Origin: Lucinisca nassula
Taxonomy: Eukaryota; Mollusca; Bivalvia; Lucinida; Lucinidae
Length of the DNA: 64,000 nucleotides
Reading direction: 5' to 3'
Assembly: GCA_963580285.1 (NCBI GenBank)
Contig: OY757011.1
Coordinates: 462,501-526,500 of the forward strand
Shown one piece after another: positions 11,139 to 21,462 of the stretch; positions within the stretch are counted from its first letter, which is position 1; each line of letters opens with the position of its first letter. Below the pieces are notes generated by a model that was given only the letters and a program-made list of their open reading frames with translations, was not told the origin of the DNA and did no database searches. A program made the position numbers and the translations under genes.

Positions 11139-12345
11139 CTAGAACTTCAGTTAAATAAAGCAAATTCTTCTGCTAACGAGGCCCCGTTTTTGGATTTAGA
11201 TCTATCTATTGTAGATGGATTTGTTTCGTGTAAAATTTATGATAAACGCGATGACTTTGATTTTGAGATTGTAAATTTTCCTTTTTTGGATGGTGATGTT
11301 CCTCGTGCGCCATCCTATGGCGTTTATATTTCGCAATTAATTCGATTTGCTAGAGTGTGTAGTCATGTAACTGACTTCAACACTCGTAGTAAATTATTAA
11401 CGGCTTAACTCCTTAATCAGGGTTATCGGTACCATAAACTACGCAAAGCCTTTTCAAAATTTTATAGACGCCATTCTGATTTAATTTCAAAATTCAATAT
11501 TGGACTTAAATCTCTTCTGCAACAAGGTCTATCGGAACCCGAATTTTATGGTGACTTAGTATATAAATTCAGAAAAATATATAACCGCAATGACTTCAGC
11601 ACCCAATTTCGTAAAATCATTCTTCGATATAAAAAGATTGGGTACAACATGGATATTATACGACAGACTGCATGCATGGTAGTTAACCCAATCACGGTTG
11701 GCAACTTTGCTTCCCTCTTTAATTGCACGCCGGTGGGTCAGGCCTCAGATTCTATGACGGCTCCAACGTAAAGGCTTAATGAAAATTAGAGAGATAATGT
11801 TGGTTGGTGCCTGATGCTCTGTCTCTGGTCGGACCCATCGGAGTCTAACTGTTGGTTTTCTTTTGCTCCAGCATTCCAGTGGTTTCTTGCTGTCGAGTCC
11901 TCACCGTTGTCTCACCTCTGTGGTTCTTTGATTTTTGTATTCACGGAGATGTTGCACTGATGAGTTAGGAGGCCTTCATGCGGACTGAACAAATTATTTG
12001 TCTAAATCGCGACGGAAGTAAGGGCGAGGATTGTGGCCACGTAAAATCGATTTAAGCCCCCCAGTGGAAATCTTCCACTGACCGTTCCAAGGCGGCTCTT
12101 CTGTGGCGATTTATTTATGTTGTTGTTTGTTACTTACTGTGTGTATCGCTTGTGTCTTTTGGTTTTGGATGGCCATATGGCCATTTTGTGGGAAAGTAAC
12201 TGTCCTTATGGCCTTCCTTTGTTTAGGTTTCCATTCTGGTCTGGTCGCTTAATGTTTGTATTTCTTTCCCTTTGGTGTCTTTTATGGGTGGAGTAAGTTA
12301 ATTGTATCAATTCCTGATCTTTGTTTTACTTCTACTTTGCCCCGT
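11139..12345 (+). mobile_element. 5'-truncated RT-B retroelement with full 3' tail
   Basis: This is the key copy that defines the dispersed repeat. RT C-terminal coding (to the stop at 11769-11771) runs without a break into a tail of about 570 bp. The tail ends ATCAATTCCTGATCTTTG...CTTCTACTTT and is followed at once by a hammerhead unit (12346-12670). The order (RT, tail, hammerhead repeat) fits a Penelope-like element with terminal repeats. Non-LTR-style 5' truncation is evident, as less than a third of the RT remains. Confidence 0.75.
11142..11771 (+). pseudogene. RT-B reverse transcriptase, C-terminal part
   Basis: Frame from 11142 encodes the RT thumb/C-terminal region. It has the conserved block KIYDKRDDFDFEIVNFPFL and then SYGVYISQLIRFARVCS, also seen in RT-A at 25.1 kb. 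One premature stop (TAA at 11406-11408, GCT TAA CTC) replaces an expected Lys codon. The frame then stays open to QASDSMTAPT and the stop at 11771. The fingers, palm and YxDD are missing here. It is the same RT branch as RT-A but a distinct family, as the C-terminal 100 residues differ. Product if intact: template copying of element RNA in the nucleus. No GIY-YIG endonuclease domain follows. Confidence 0.8.
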
Positions 12346-12670
12346 ACATCAACCATAGTGCAGTTTATATTTTACTAATGGCCCTTTGAGATCGGCCTGA
12401 ATATTCTGAGACATCAGAAATAAATCATTGGTTTAGACTCTTATTCTAGACAGGTGTTTAATTATTTGGACCCCATTTTGATTTATATCAGTCTTTGAAT
12501 CGACTGCCTATTCGAAATTTGCAAAAATGCAGTATGTTTCCTCTGGTTTTCTTTGCCGAATCATTACAGGGTCACTGATGAGGCTATATTAGCCGAAACT
12601 ACGTAGTATGACCCATCTTCTTTCTTATGAATGTTTTCATTGCTCTTAAAGGAACTCATTTTTGATTTTG
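12346..12670 (+). mobile_element. Hammerhead retroelement unit 2
   Basis: Near-identical in layout to the unit at 3.1-3.45 kb, from CCCCGTACATCAACCATAGT to AAAGGAACTCATTTTTGATT. It lies directly downstream of the RT-B tail and upstream of an inverted RT-B piece, the position expected for a Penelope-type terminal repeat. Confidence 0.75.
12569..12614 (+). ncRNA. Hammerhead ribozyme 2
   Basis: Intact 46-nt hammerhead. Stem I is GGGTCA/TGACCC, fully paired. The core is CTGATGA and GAA. Stem II is GGC-TATATTA-GCC, and stem III is the palindrome ACTACGTAGT. Cleavage is expected after A12608 (GTA). All core positions match the hammerhead consensus. Confidence 0.9.
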
Positions 12671-12671
12671 A

Positions 12672-13045
12672 TTTACGTAGTTTATGATACCGATAACCCT
12701 GATTAAGAAATTTATCAGTTTACAATTCATTACGAATGCTGAAGTCATTTATTTCACTAGACACTCTGGCAAATCGAATTAATTGCGAAATATAAACGCC
12801 ATAAGATGCCGCACCAGGAACATCACCATCCAAGAAAGGAACATTTACAATCCCGAAATCAAAATCATCTCGTATATTAAACGTTTTGTAGGAAACAATC
12901 AAACCCATCTGCAATAGATAAATGATATTCAAAAACGGGGACTCGGTTTCAGCATGATGTTCTGGAAGGTAAACTTAACTGATCAAACCATCGAAATAGG
13001 TATTGTCAATATTTAATAAATCATCCAGAAATTTAGATTTTTAGC
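12672..13045 (-). pseudogene. RT-B fragment, inverted, with YxDD region
   Basis: The minus strand reads through the catalytic-motif region (FLDDLLNIDN, corresponding to YxDD) and the DFDFGIVNVPFLDGDVP block to YRYHKLRK, where it stops at the hammerhead unit. A stop codon follows GLIS. The matching downstream part (from KLRK onward) begins on the plus strand at 13462. The two pieces are thus complementary parts of one element in opposite orientation. Confidence 0.7.
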
Positions 13046-13071
13046 TTAAGGCTTCAATGATTTCAGTTAGG

Positions 13072-13412
13072 CATCACGAAAACACGCCTATATAATTGTG
13101 ATCCTCTTGAACCCCACTTTTATATAGTAAAACTGGGTTTCCGGGGGTATACCTTATTTTTTTCTTATTTCTGCTCTAAAATATAGATTGTGGGTACTCG
13201 TTAGAACCGCCTCGATAAGGCGGTTCTAACGAGTGCCAACAATCTATATTTGGAGCAGAAATAAGAAGTTATCGAGGAGGTTCTAACAAGTACTAACAAT
13301 CTATATTTTAGAGCAGAAATAAGAAAAATATCACAATTTTTCATCGTAAAATTTTCATTTTTTGTCGGCGATAAAGGTGGCAATGTATTTGTAGAGGCAT
13401 GATTCCGTAATG
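13072..13412. mobile_element. Foldback MITE, AAAACACGCC subtype, with arm duplication
   Basis: Ends CATCACGAAAACACGCCTAT and GATTCCGTAATG. The central palindrome AACCGCCTCGATAAGGCGGTT is inside arms GTGGGTACTCG/CGAGTGCC. The right arm is partly duplicated: GAGCAGAAATAAGAA recurs at about 13253 and 13312, which adds about 60 bp. It lies between the two oppositely oriented halves of an RT-B copy. Confidence 0.75.
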
Positions 13413-13461
13413 GGTGTGGGTTGAGTTCAATGATTTAAGACTGATTGATTGGCTATGAAAT

Positions 13462-14337
13462 TGAAACTACGCAAAACCTTTTCAAAATTTTAAAGACGTC
13501 ATTCCGATTTAATTTCAAAATTCAATGTTGCACTTAATTCTCTTCTGCAACAAGGTCTATCGGAACCCGAATTGTATGGTCACTTAATATATATATTTAG
13601 AAAAAAATATATAAATGCAATGACTTCAGCACCCAATTTCTTTAAATCATTCTTCGATATAAAAAATAGGGTACAACATAAATGTTTTCTGGCAGAGTGC
13701 ATACATGGTAGTTAACCCAATAACGGTTGACAACTTCGCTTCCCTCTTTAAAATTGCACACCGGTGCGTCAGGCCTCAGATTCTATGCCGGTTCTAGCAT
13801 AAAGACTTACTGATAGTTAGAGAGTATCTAATATTAAGTAATGTTGGTTGGTGCCTGATGCTCTGTCTCTGGTTGGGCCCATTGGAGTCTAACTGTTAGT
13901 CTTCTTTTGCTCAAGCTTTTCAGTGGTTTCTTGCTATCGAGTCATCACCGTTGTTCCGTCTCTTTGGTTGTTTGATTTTTTGTGTTCACGGAGATGTTGC
14001 ACTAATGAGTTAGGAGGCCTTCATGCGGACTGAACAAATTATATGTCTAAATCGCGACGAAAAAACCCGGCGAGAATTTTGGCCACGTAAAATTGATTTA
14101 AGTCCGCCACCCAGGAAAATTCATTGCACTGGCCGTTCTAAGGCGGTTCTTCTGTCGCGGTTTATTTTTATGGTTTGTCTCTTAGTGTGTGTACCGCTTA
14201 TATTATTTTGTTTTGGTTAGCCAATTGGTCATTTTGTGGGAAAGTAACTATCCTTTTGTCTTTCCGCTATTGATGTTTCCAATAGGGTCTAGTTGTTTCA
14301 TATTTGTGCTTCTTTCCCTTTGGTGTCTCTTATGGTA
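13462..14337 (+). pseudogene. RT-B C-terminus plus 3' tail
   Basis: RT coding resumes at KLRKTFSK (13462) and runs, with several stops and frameshifts, to the usual ASDSM end near 13800. The 3' tail follows, stopping about 70 bp short of the usual end. Together with 12672-13045 it covers a continuous stretch of RT-B in a 5'-inverted arrangement. Confidence 0.7.
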
Positions 14338-14342
14338 GGACA

Positions 14343-14650
14343 AACGCCTTTGGCCGGTCAGTGATAATAATTTACTGGGGGTTGGGGAGGGGGGGCTTAA
14401 TTGATTTACTGCGGCCGCAATCCTAGCCCTTACTCCCGTCGCGATTTTGACAAATAATTTGTTCAGGCCTCCTAACTCATCGTGAAATATCTCCGAGAAC
14501 ACAAAAATAAAATAATAATAATAAAAAATACGGAGATGAAACAACGGTGCGGACTCAACAGCAAAAAGCCACTGAAATTCTGGAACAAAGGAAAACCAAC
14601 GGTAAGACTTCTCGACGATTGCCAGAGGGGGATGCATCTGAATTTTCAAT
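14343..14650 (-). repeat. RT-B 3' tail copy, partial
   Basis: Minus-strand tail, from the GGCCGGTCAGTG portion through GGCCTCCTAACTCATC to AACCAACGGTAAGACT. It is adjacent to, and opposed to, the plus copy ending at 14337. The terminal part is missing in both, so this pair is joined tail-to-tail. Confidence 0.6.
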
Positions 14651-15599
14651 GTCGTTTCACTGCATGTCTTAGGTAAATACTTTTATAGAATCAATAATAC
14701 ATATTCTGAAAGAGAAATTGCTAAATTCTAGAGAAAGCAAGTGAGACACGATTCGCAGTTTCCGCTAAGAAACCGCCATCAGTGATCCTTACGAGATGGG
14801 TACCAGGGCAAAAAGCTTAGTGTTTTATAGAACAACCATTTGAAAGATACTTATGTAAAGCAGGCCAAAAGTATTCTAAGTTAGTGGCTTAAATACATAA
14901 TTCTAACCAGTTGTGTATTTGAAAAAAGGAGTGGTGATAACTGTCAAGAATAGATTAATTACCTTACACCTCCCATCCTACCCCAGCATAAAGCCCCTTC
15001 ATCGTAATTAAAAAAACCTCAAGCGGAAAGCCAAAACGAGATGTCAGAGTTTTTTCCTTCTGTCTTTGGTAGCAGCTGCAGCAAAATTATTAAAGGGCTT
15101 GCTAGTTAATATAAATTCAAGATCATGTTGCAACTAATTACAAACCATCCATTACATGTTTTGATGATGTCGTTGGTTACCTAATTAAATCACTACCAAA
15201 TGCCGGGGACAAATATCTTGTGAGGATAAATGATAGAATCCAGAGCTCCATGTAATTAATTTTCTCTCTTTTAGATAAGGTTTTGAACAAGATTATATAA
15301 CACAAATCGGGAAAGTTTCAGAAAACAGAAAAATAAGCTAATTATTTTCAGATATTATTTTCAGAAAGTGTAACAGAACCTAGCTTAAACCTGATAAATA
15401 ATCTGAGGTAGCACAGTGGACGCTTAAGCCGCAACATTTCATAATATGCATCCGTTTGGTTAGAAATCACCCAATCGTAAGATGGAAAAACCTGGCTGCT
15501 GAATCTATCAAAATGATATTTACGAAATAATGGCAGACTTAAGGTAGGTGAAATAAGATGACGATATCACACAGGATAAACTATGAAAGTAGAACACAG
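14651..15599. other. Unassigned AT-rich interval
   Basis: I see no coding region, element ends or structured RNA here. The composition is like the surrounding DNA. Confidence 0.4.
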
Positions 15600-17262
15600 A
15601 TATTTAAGATCACAGATAGAATACACGAGAATCAAATACACATCCATCTGCACTGAGAAATAGAGTACAAGAGATATGAAGAGCACAGCCATGTCAAGCA
15701 ATTAACAGCATACACGAGAAATAAAGAACACAGGCATTCAAGTAATTGATTGAATATGCGATACAGGATGAATGCATGCATTTCTAGTCATCGATAGACT
15801 ACACGAAAAATAAAAAATACAGCCATCTATAATAAACAATAGAATATACGAGAACTGACGGACACATTCAACTACGAAGAAATACACGAGAAATGAAGAA
15901 CACAGCCCTCATTTGAAGGAATACACGAGAAATAAAGAACACCGCCATTGATGGAATACACGATAATTGAAGGACATATCCATTTTAACCCACCGAAGGA
16001 ATACATGAGAAATGAAGAACACAACCATCTCAAGCTACCGATGGAATGTCCGAAAATTGAAGAACATGGCCATCTCAAGCCACTAATAGAATATATGTGA
16101 TTGAAGAAAAAAGCCATCTCAGCCATCAATAGAATTTACGAGAAATGAAGACCACGGCCATCTTAAGCAACCGCCATCTAAAGCTACCGGAGAAATAAAG
16201 AATAGAGCCATCTCAAGCTACCAATAGTCTATACGAGAAATGAAGAACATGGCCATCTCAAGCCACCAATAGAATATACGAGAAATATAGAACATGGCCA
16301 TCTCAATCCACCAACAGAATATAAGAGAAAAAAAAGAACAGCCAACTCAAACCACTAATAGTCTATACGTGAATTGAAGAACATAGCCATTTCAAGCCAC
16401 CGATAGTCTATACGAGAAGTGAAGAACATAGCCATCTCAAGCCACTAATATTCTATACGAGACATGAAGAACATAGCCATCTCAAGCCACTAATAGTCTA
16501 TACGAGACATGAAGAACATAGCCATCTCAAGCCACCAATAGTCTATACGAGAAGTGAAGAACAAAGCCATCTCAAGCCACTAATAGTCTATACCAGACTG
16601 GAAGAACATAGCCATCTCAATTCACTAATATTCTATACGAGACATGAAGAACATAGCCATCTCAAGCCACTAATAGTCTATACGAGACATGAAGAACATA
16701 GCCATCTCAAGCCACCTATAGTCTATACGAGAAGTGAAGAACATAGCCATCTGAAGCCACTAATAGTCAATACCAGACATGAAGAACATAGCCATCTCAA
16801 TTCACTAATAGTCTATACGAGACATGAAGAACATAGCCATCTCACGCCACTTATAGTCTATACGAGACATAAAGAACATAGCCATCCCAAGCCACCAATA
16901 GTCTATATGAAAAATGAAGAACATGGTCATATCAAGCCACTAATAGTCTATATGAGAAAAGAAGAACATAAACATCTAAAGCCACCAGTAGTCTATACGA
17001 ATAATGAAGAACATAGCCATTTCCAGCCACCAATAGTCTATAAGAAAAATGAACAACATGGTCATATCAAGCCACTAATAGTCTATCCAAGAAATGAAGA
17101 ACATAGACATCTAAAGCCACCAATAGAATATCGAGAAATAATGAACATGGCCATATAAATCTACCGAAATGAAATGAAGAACACAACTATCGCAAGCCAC
17201 CAATAGTCTATACAATAAAATAAAGAACATAACTATCCTAAGCCACCAATAGAACATAAAGA
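15600..17262. repeat. 45-bp minisatellite
   Basis: About 37 copies of a 45-bp unit, best ordered between 16200 and 17100; for example, AGCCACTAATAGTCTATACG recurs every 45 bp. Units are degenerate at the left edge and homogeneous in the middle. Because 45 is divisible by 3, frames stay open on both strands and give 15-residue peptide repeats. This looks like a by-product of unit length, because both strands are open equally and there is no start context or conserved flank. A remnant of the unit appears at about 17870-17910 beyond the intervening elements. Confidence 0.93.
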
Positions 17263-17282
17263 ACACATCCATCTCAAAATAG

Positions 17283-17520
17283 AAGTGAAGGCAATGATCA
17301 GGAAAGGATACAGTTAACCCAAAGCTCCCATCAGAGACACCGAAGGGAAGAAACAAAAACATGAAATAACTAGTGTATTCAAAACAAAACAAAACAAAAC
17401 AAAACAAAAAAAAAACAAAAAAAAAAAAAAAAAAAACAACAACAAAAAAACAATATAAGCGAAACACACCCTCAAAGACAAACCACAACAAAAATTAACG
17501 GCGACAGAGCCTGGAAACAG
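17283..17520 (-). repeat. RT-B 3' tail copy with AAAAC expansion
   Basis: Minus-strand tail (GATCAGGAAAGGATACAG...). It is interrupted at about 17385-17440 by an (AAAAC)n / poly-A microsatellite replacing the usual central part. It lies directly downstream, in minus orientation, of a hammerhead unit. Confidence 0.65.
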
Positions 17521-17529
17521 TCACATAAA

Positions 17530-17865
17530 AATAAAAAAAGTGTTCCTTTAAGAGCAATGAAAACATTCATAAGAAAGAAGATGGGTCATACTACGTAGTT
17601 TCGGCTAATAAAGCCTCATCAGTGACCCTGTAATGATCCGACAAAGAAAGCCAGAGGAAAATTACTGCAATTTTGCGAATTTCGAATAGGCAGTCGATAC
17701 AAAGACTGATATAAATCAAAATGGGGTCCAAATAATTAAACACCTGTCTAGAATATGAGTCTAAACCAATAATTTATTTCTGATTTCTCAGAATATTCAC
17801 GCTGATCTCAAAGGACCAAAAGTAAAATATAAACTGCACTATGGTGCAATAAATAAAGCCGCCAA
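17530..17865 (-). mobile_element. Hammerhead retroelement unit 3
   Basis: Reverse-strand copy of the 3.1-kb unit, complete from the CACCATAGTGCAG region (17850) to AAAGGAACA (17533). It is joined to an RT-B tail on its downstream side and inserted at the right edge of the 45-bp minisatellite. Confidence 0.75.
17583..17628 (-). ncRNA. Hammerhead ribozyme 3
   Basis: The reverse complement reads GGGTCA, CTGATGA, GGC-TTTATTA-GCC, GAA, ACTACGTAGT, A, TGACCC. Stem I is fully paired, the core is intact, and the length is 46 nt as in copies 1 and 2. Loop II differs from copy 2 by one base, while stems are conserved. Confidence 0.9.
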
Positions 17866-17910
17866 TAAATAAATGAGAAATGAAGAACGCAAATGGAATA
17901 CACGAGGGAC

Positions 17911-18483
17911 TCTGTAGACAGGATGACTCATGAAAATACAAATCAGTCACACATAAGTAGTTCATATATACTGCTAAGGAAACGAGTAAGACAAAGCCAC
18001 TCAGGATAGGCTGGCCACACTCAAAATCCGCAGCCATATGAAGTCACCTTGACGACCAACTTGGTAGGTCAACACTTATTTTGGAGCTGTATAGCAATCA
18101 TTTTGCATATTCGCAGAGTCTTACTTTCTATTACATTTTGGTTTCACTATAATCCTTTAAGATCTCTGGTGTGGTGGAACCAAAATAGTCGGAACAAGTG
18201 TGTCACAATCAGCTTTTGTTCACTGTTTGGATTCCGATCTGAACGCATGATTTCAGTTTTGCATCACTTTAGTGATGCAGCAGTCTTAAACTTTGAAGAA
18301 CGTTACATATACATGTATATACTGTGGAATTATATCAACAAAACTTTCTTTATAAGAGGCGGTGGGTTCTTCTTTTGTTTATTATTATTGTTATAGTTCG
18401 TCTTTGTGTGTACGTTTGCCGTTTTTTTTCGGAAAAGTAACTGTCAATTTTATTTTCAGCTTGTGACATTTCATTATGATGAA
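17911..18483. other. Unassigned interval
   Basis: No supported feature. A 115-codon plus frame (18049-18396) is hydrophobic but has no recognisable domain, and its end overlaps degraded tail-repeat sequence (TTCTTTTGTTTATTATT...). Confidence 0.35.
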
Positions 18484-18651
18484 AAGTACAAGTGAAGGCA
18501 ACGATTAGGATTCGATACAATTAACGCACAGTTCCTATCAGTGACACCAAAGTTTGATTTATGTTGGTGCTTCTTTCCCTTTAGTATCTTGGACGAAGGT
18601 GTATGGTAATTTTATCGATTCCTGACCATCGCCTTTACTTCTATTTTAAAC
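18484..18651. repeat. Head-to-head pair of RT-B tail ends
   Basis: 18484-18545 is the minus-strand tail end (AAGGCAACGATTAGGATTCG...) and 18549-18651 the plus-strand tail end (...TTTATCGATTCCTGACCATC). They meet at the same internal point, the GACACCAAAG / CTTTAGTATC region, and form a short foldback. Confidence 0.6.
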
Positions 18652-19905
18652 ATTGAATGCTGTACCGAAAAGATATCTTTTTCAATAGACAAGCTATTTT
18701 GAGTGATTCTATTGCCTTGTTTAACATTATCCAACACCTGCCTTTCATTCCAATGCAGACATACAAACTTCTCCACATGGAGGAATCCTGGATCAAATGA
18801 GTGTCATAAAAGCGGCATACACATGTACAATAAACATCATGAACACAGCATGAAAAGCATCACTGTAGAATATGGTCGGATCCAATATTGCTGGAAAGGA
18901 GAATCTGATTCCTAGCTCACGAGATGATTCTGCGCACAGGCTGCAGAAAATGTTGATGTTATTATTTACATTCGTGTAAATGCAGTTCATTTTGATACAC
19001 GCACGGTTCATGAATAGGTTGCAAATGAAAGTGTGATCTGTGGAAGAGGTCTACGATGAGTTGAACTGTGTTTTAAACAAACATCAGTAATGATGATCTG
19101 ATCATATACCGACAAAGTATAAGCTGGCAGAGAATAAAAAAAAATGTTCCTAAAAATACCGACACGGAACATAAACATCTAAGGCATCGAAAGAAGCAAA
19201 CGACATGAATGTATACAGGAAAAATAACAACACTAACAACGACAACTAAATATCAACGCCCGACAGGCAGCAGGAAAACAACGGGGCGGGGTTAGCTTCA
19301 ACTCTGAAGTTTACCAGTGCTCGACGTTCGCCCGGAATTCCGCTGTAGATTCCAGACAAATATCAATCAACAAAATGACCAGCCTGGATGAGATTCTAGC
19401 ACACTTAGAAATAAAAGCAGCATACAGATTTACGCTATTATGTATGAAATAAAACAAACTAGTTCACAGATGTGGAGTCAAAAGGTGATAAATTACCTGA
19501 GATACGGACTCAGTCTATGTTCATAATTCAAAGAAGGAAAATATTGGCATCAAAATGCTTAGAAATGCAAACATCAAAGATGAATGTACATAGGTGGCAC
19601 GAAGAAGCAAACAGAAATGACAACATTTAAATTAACATAAAACAAGGCCCTAGTTCTCTCCCAAATGGCGGAAAGAACACCAATAATACCAACCACAAGC
19701 ACCAGTCACGCAAATCTTGAAAGAACAAAGAAGCCTTAAGAGTCCAACGACATTCACAAGAACATTAAACAACAGTAATATAACCGTTCTAAAATTTCCT
19801 TGATTGGGGCCTAATAATTAATATGGTTACTGGACTTATAACTGTGGATTTCGTTGGTGTTGTGGTGACAATTATGACACTGGTAGCTCAACGAATACTA
19901 CCCAT
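18652..19905. other. Unassigned interval
   Basis: No gene or element supported. Short frames on both strands lack recognisable domains. This is one of the longer stretches in the window without an obvious repeat. Confidence 0.4.
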
Positions 19906-20162
19906 TAGGATAATACACCCGTGCGACATAGTGCTTTTTATCACATCTCCAAAATGGCCATTTTTTCTGATGAAAATCCGTGATATTTTTCTTATAAATA
20001 ATGCAAACGTAGGTTGTGGGTGCTCGTTAGAACAACGAGTACCCGCAACCTATGTCTTGGAGCAAGAATAAGAAAAATAATGTATACCCCCGTAAACCCC
20101 AGTTTTCTCTATATAAAGTGGGTATAAGGGGGTCTCCATTTCACGGGCTTGTTCACGTGATG
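19906..20162. mobile_element. Foldback MITE, shortened palindrome
   Basis: Inverted relative to the 3.86-kb copy. It starts ACACCCGTGCGACATAGTGC, reads through CATCTCCAAAATGGCC, and ends TCACGGGCTTGTTCACGTGATG-like. The central palindrome has lost the AACCGCCTC/GAGGCGGTT core, leaving TCGTTAGAACAACGAGTACC. Confidence 0.7.
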
Positions 20163-20374
20163 CAGGAATACGAAAAAAGTGTAACTTCTATCTTTACAAT
20201 TTATAAAATGAGTATTCATCCCTGAAATCGTCAAACTTGTGAGAGGTCTGAGATAGTGCAAATGATATGGTAGTAAAAATAATAAGATCTGCCAGCTCAG
20301 TTTTTCAGGACTGGGTGAGGATTTGGGTTAGATGTTATAAATTTTCCTGATGATTAACAAATATAGGTAAAATT

Positions 20375-20470
20375 TAATTGTGGTCATAGTACCAAAGTTG
20401 TAATCGAAACTAATGTTTCCGTAAACGAATGAAGAATCAGAATACTCAAACCAACAGACATGGACCCCAG
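20375..20470 (-). repeat. RT-A family 3' end fragment
   Basis: Shares the GTCATAGTACCAAAG / AACAGACATGGACYCCAG layout with the 3' non-coding end of the RT-A copy at 24.63-24.73 kb. It marks a second insertion of which only the last ~100 bp is present. Confidence 0.5.
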
Positions 20471-21091
20471 CATCACGTAAACAACTCCGTGAAATTAACA
20501 CCCCGCAAACCACACTGTATATAGAAAAAACTGGGGTTTATGGAGGTTTACCTTATTTTTCTTATTTCTGCTCCAAGACATACGTTTTTGGTACTCGTTT
20601 GAATCGCCTAAATGAGGCGGTTCTAACGAACACCCTAACCTATGTTTGAAGTATAAATAAGAAACAAGAGGGTCATGATGACCCTGGATCGCTCACCTGA
20701 TCCATAGAGTAACAAGGGGGCCCTGGGGCGGGCAATTATTGACCCCAGGGATATAATGTGCATAATGTTGAGGGAGGTCTAAAAAGTGAAGGTTCATACC
20801 AAATATCAACAAAGGCTATAATTTGAACAATCTTGGCAAAGGTCCATTAGATGAAGCTACACACCAAATATCAAAGACCTTGGCCTTGCGGTTTCAAAGA
20901 AGAAATTTGTTTTACTAAAGATATTCCCTACATAAGCCTATGAAAAACCAAATGGCCCCAGGGAGGGGACATTTTGGCCTCAGGGCTATAATTTAAACAT
21001 GTTTGACAGAGATGAAGCTTCTTACTAAATATCAAAGACACGGGCCTTGCAATTTCAGAGAAGAAGATTTTTAAAGATTTCCCTATATAAG

Positions 21092-21462
21092 TTCTATAAA
21101 AGGGTTATCCTTTGGAAGCAAGGAATACACCACAGAAGTGAAAAATATGGAGTGTACATGTTTTCTGGGCCAGACTAGCTAGTTTCGGCCAATTAGGCCT
21201 CATCAGTGACCCTAAGATATTTTCAAAATTCCACAATGGAATCAATGATCCCAAAGGACAAGAAAATATAATCTACACTATGATGTAGGGCGGAGAGACG
21301 TTTTACCGCCGCCACACATTCACACACACCAGCTGTAGTGAAGTTAAATATGTTCTATAAAAGGATTATCCTTTGGAAGCAAGGAATACACCACAGAAGT
21401 GAAAAATATGGAGTGTACATGTTTTCTGGGCCAGACTAGCTAGTTTCGGTCAATTAGGCCTC
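21092..21462 (-). mobile_element. Retrozyme (1.4-mer hammerhead retroelement)
   Basis: A 371-bp insertion flanked by the 5-bp target duplication ATAAG (21087-21091 and 21463-21467). Removing it restores the host unit TATATAAGTCTATG. It contains 1.4 tandem copies of a 261-bp monomer: TTCTATAAAAGG starts at 21092 and 21353, and hammerhead stems sit at 21167 and 21428. The first hammerhead is complete; the second is cut inside its CTGATGA. Tandem monomers, hammerheads, target duplication and no coding capacity are the hallmarks of retrozymes. Confidence 0.88.
21167..21212 (-). ncRNA. Hammerhead ribozyme 4 (retrozyme)
   Basis: The reverse complement reads GGGTCA, CTGATGA, GGCC-TAATT-GGCC, GAA, ACTAGCTAGT, C, TGGCCC. 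Stem I pairs with one G-U wobble. The cleavage triplet is the canonical GTC. Stem III is a 10-nt palindrome. Length is 46 nt. This variant differs in stems II and III and the cleavage triplet from ribozymes 1-3 but shares their core. Confidence 0.92.

Noticed and set aside
16907..17158. Repeat protein encoded by the 45-bp minisatellite
   Set aside because: Open frames occur on both strands because 45 is divisible by 3. There is no start context, signal or flanking coding sequence.
17111..17491. 126-residue membrane-like frame on the minus strand
   Set aside because: Its Phe-rich part is the translation of the (AAAAC)n/poly-A run and the rest is minisatellite and tail repeat.
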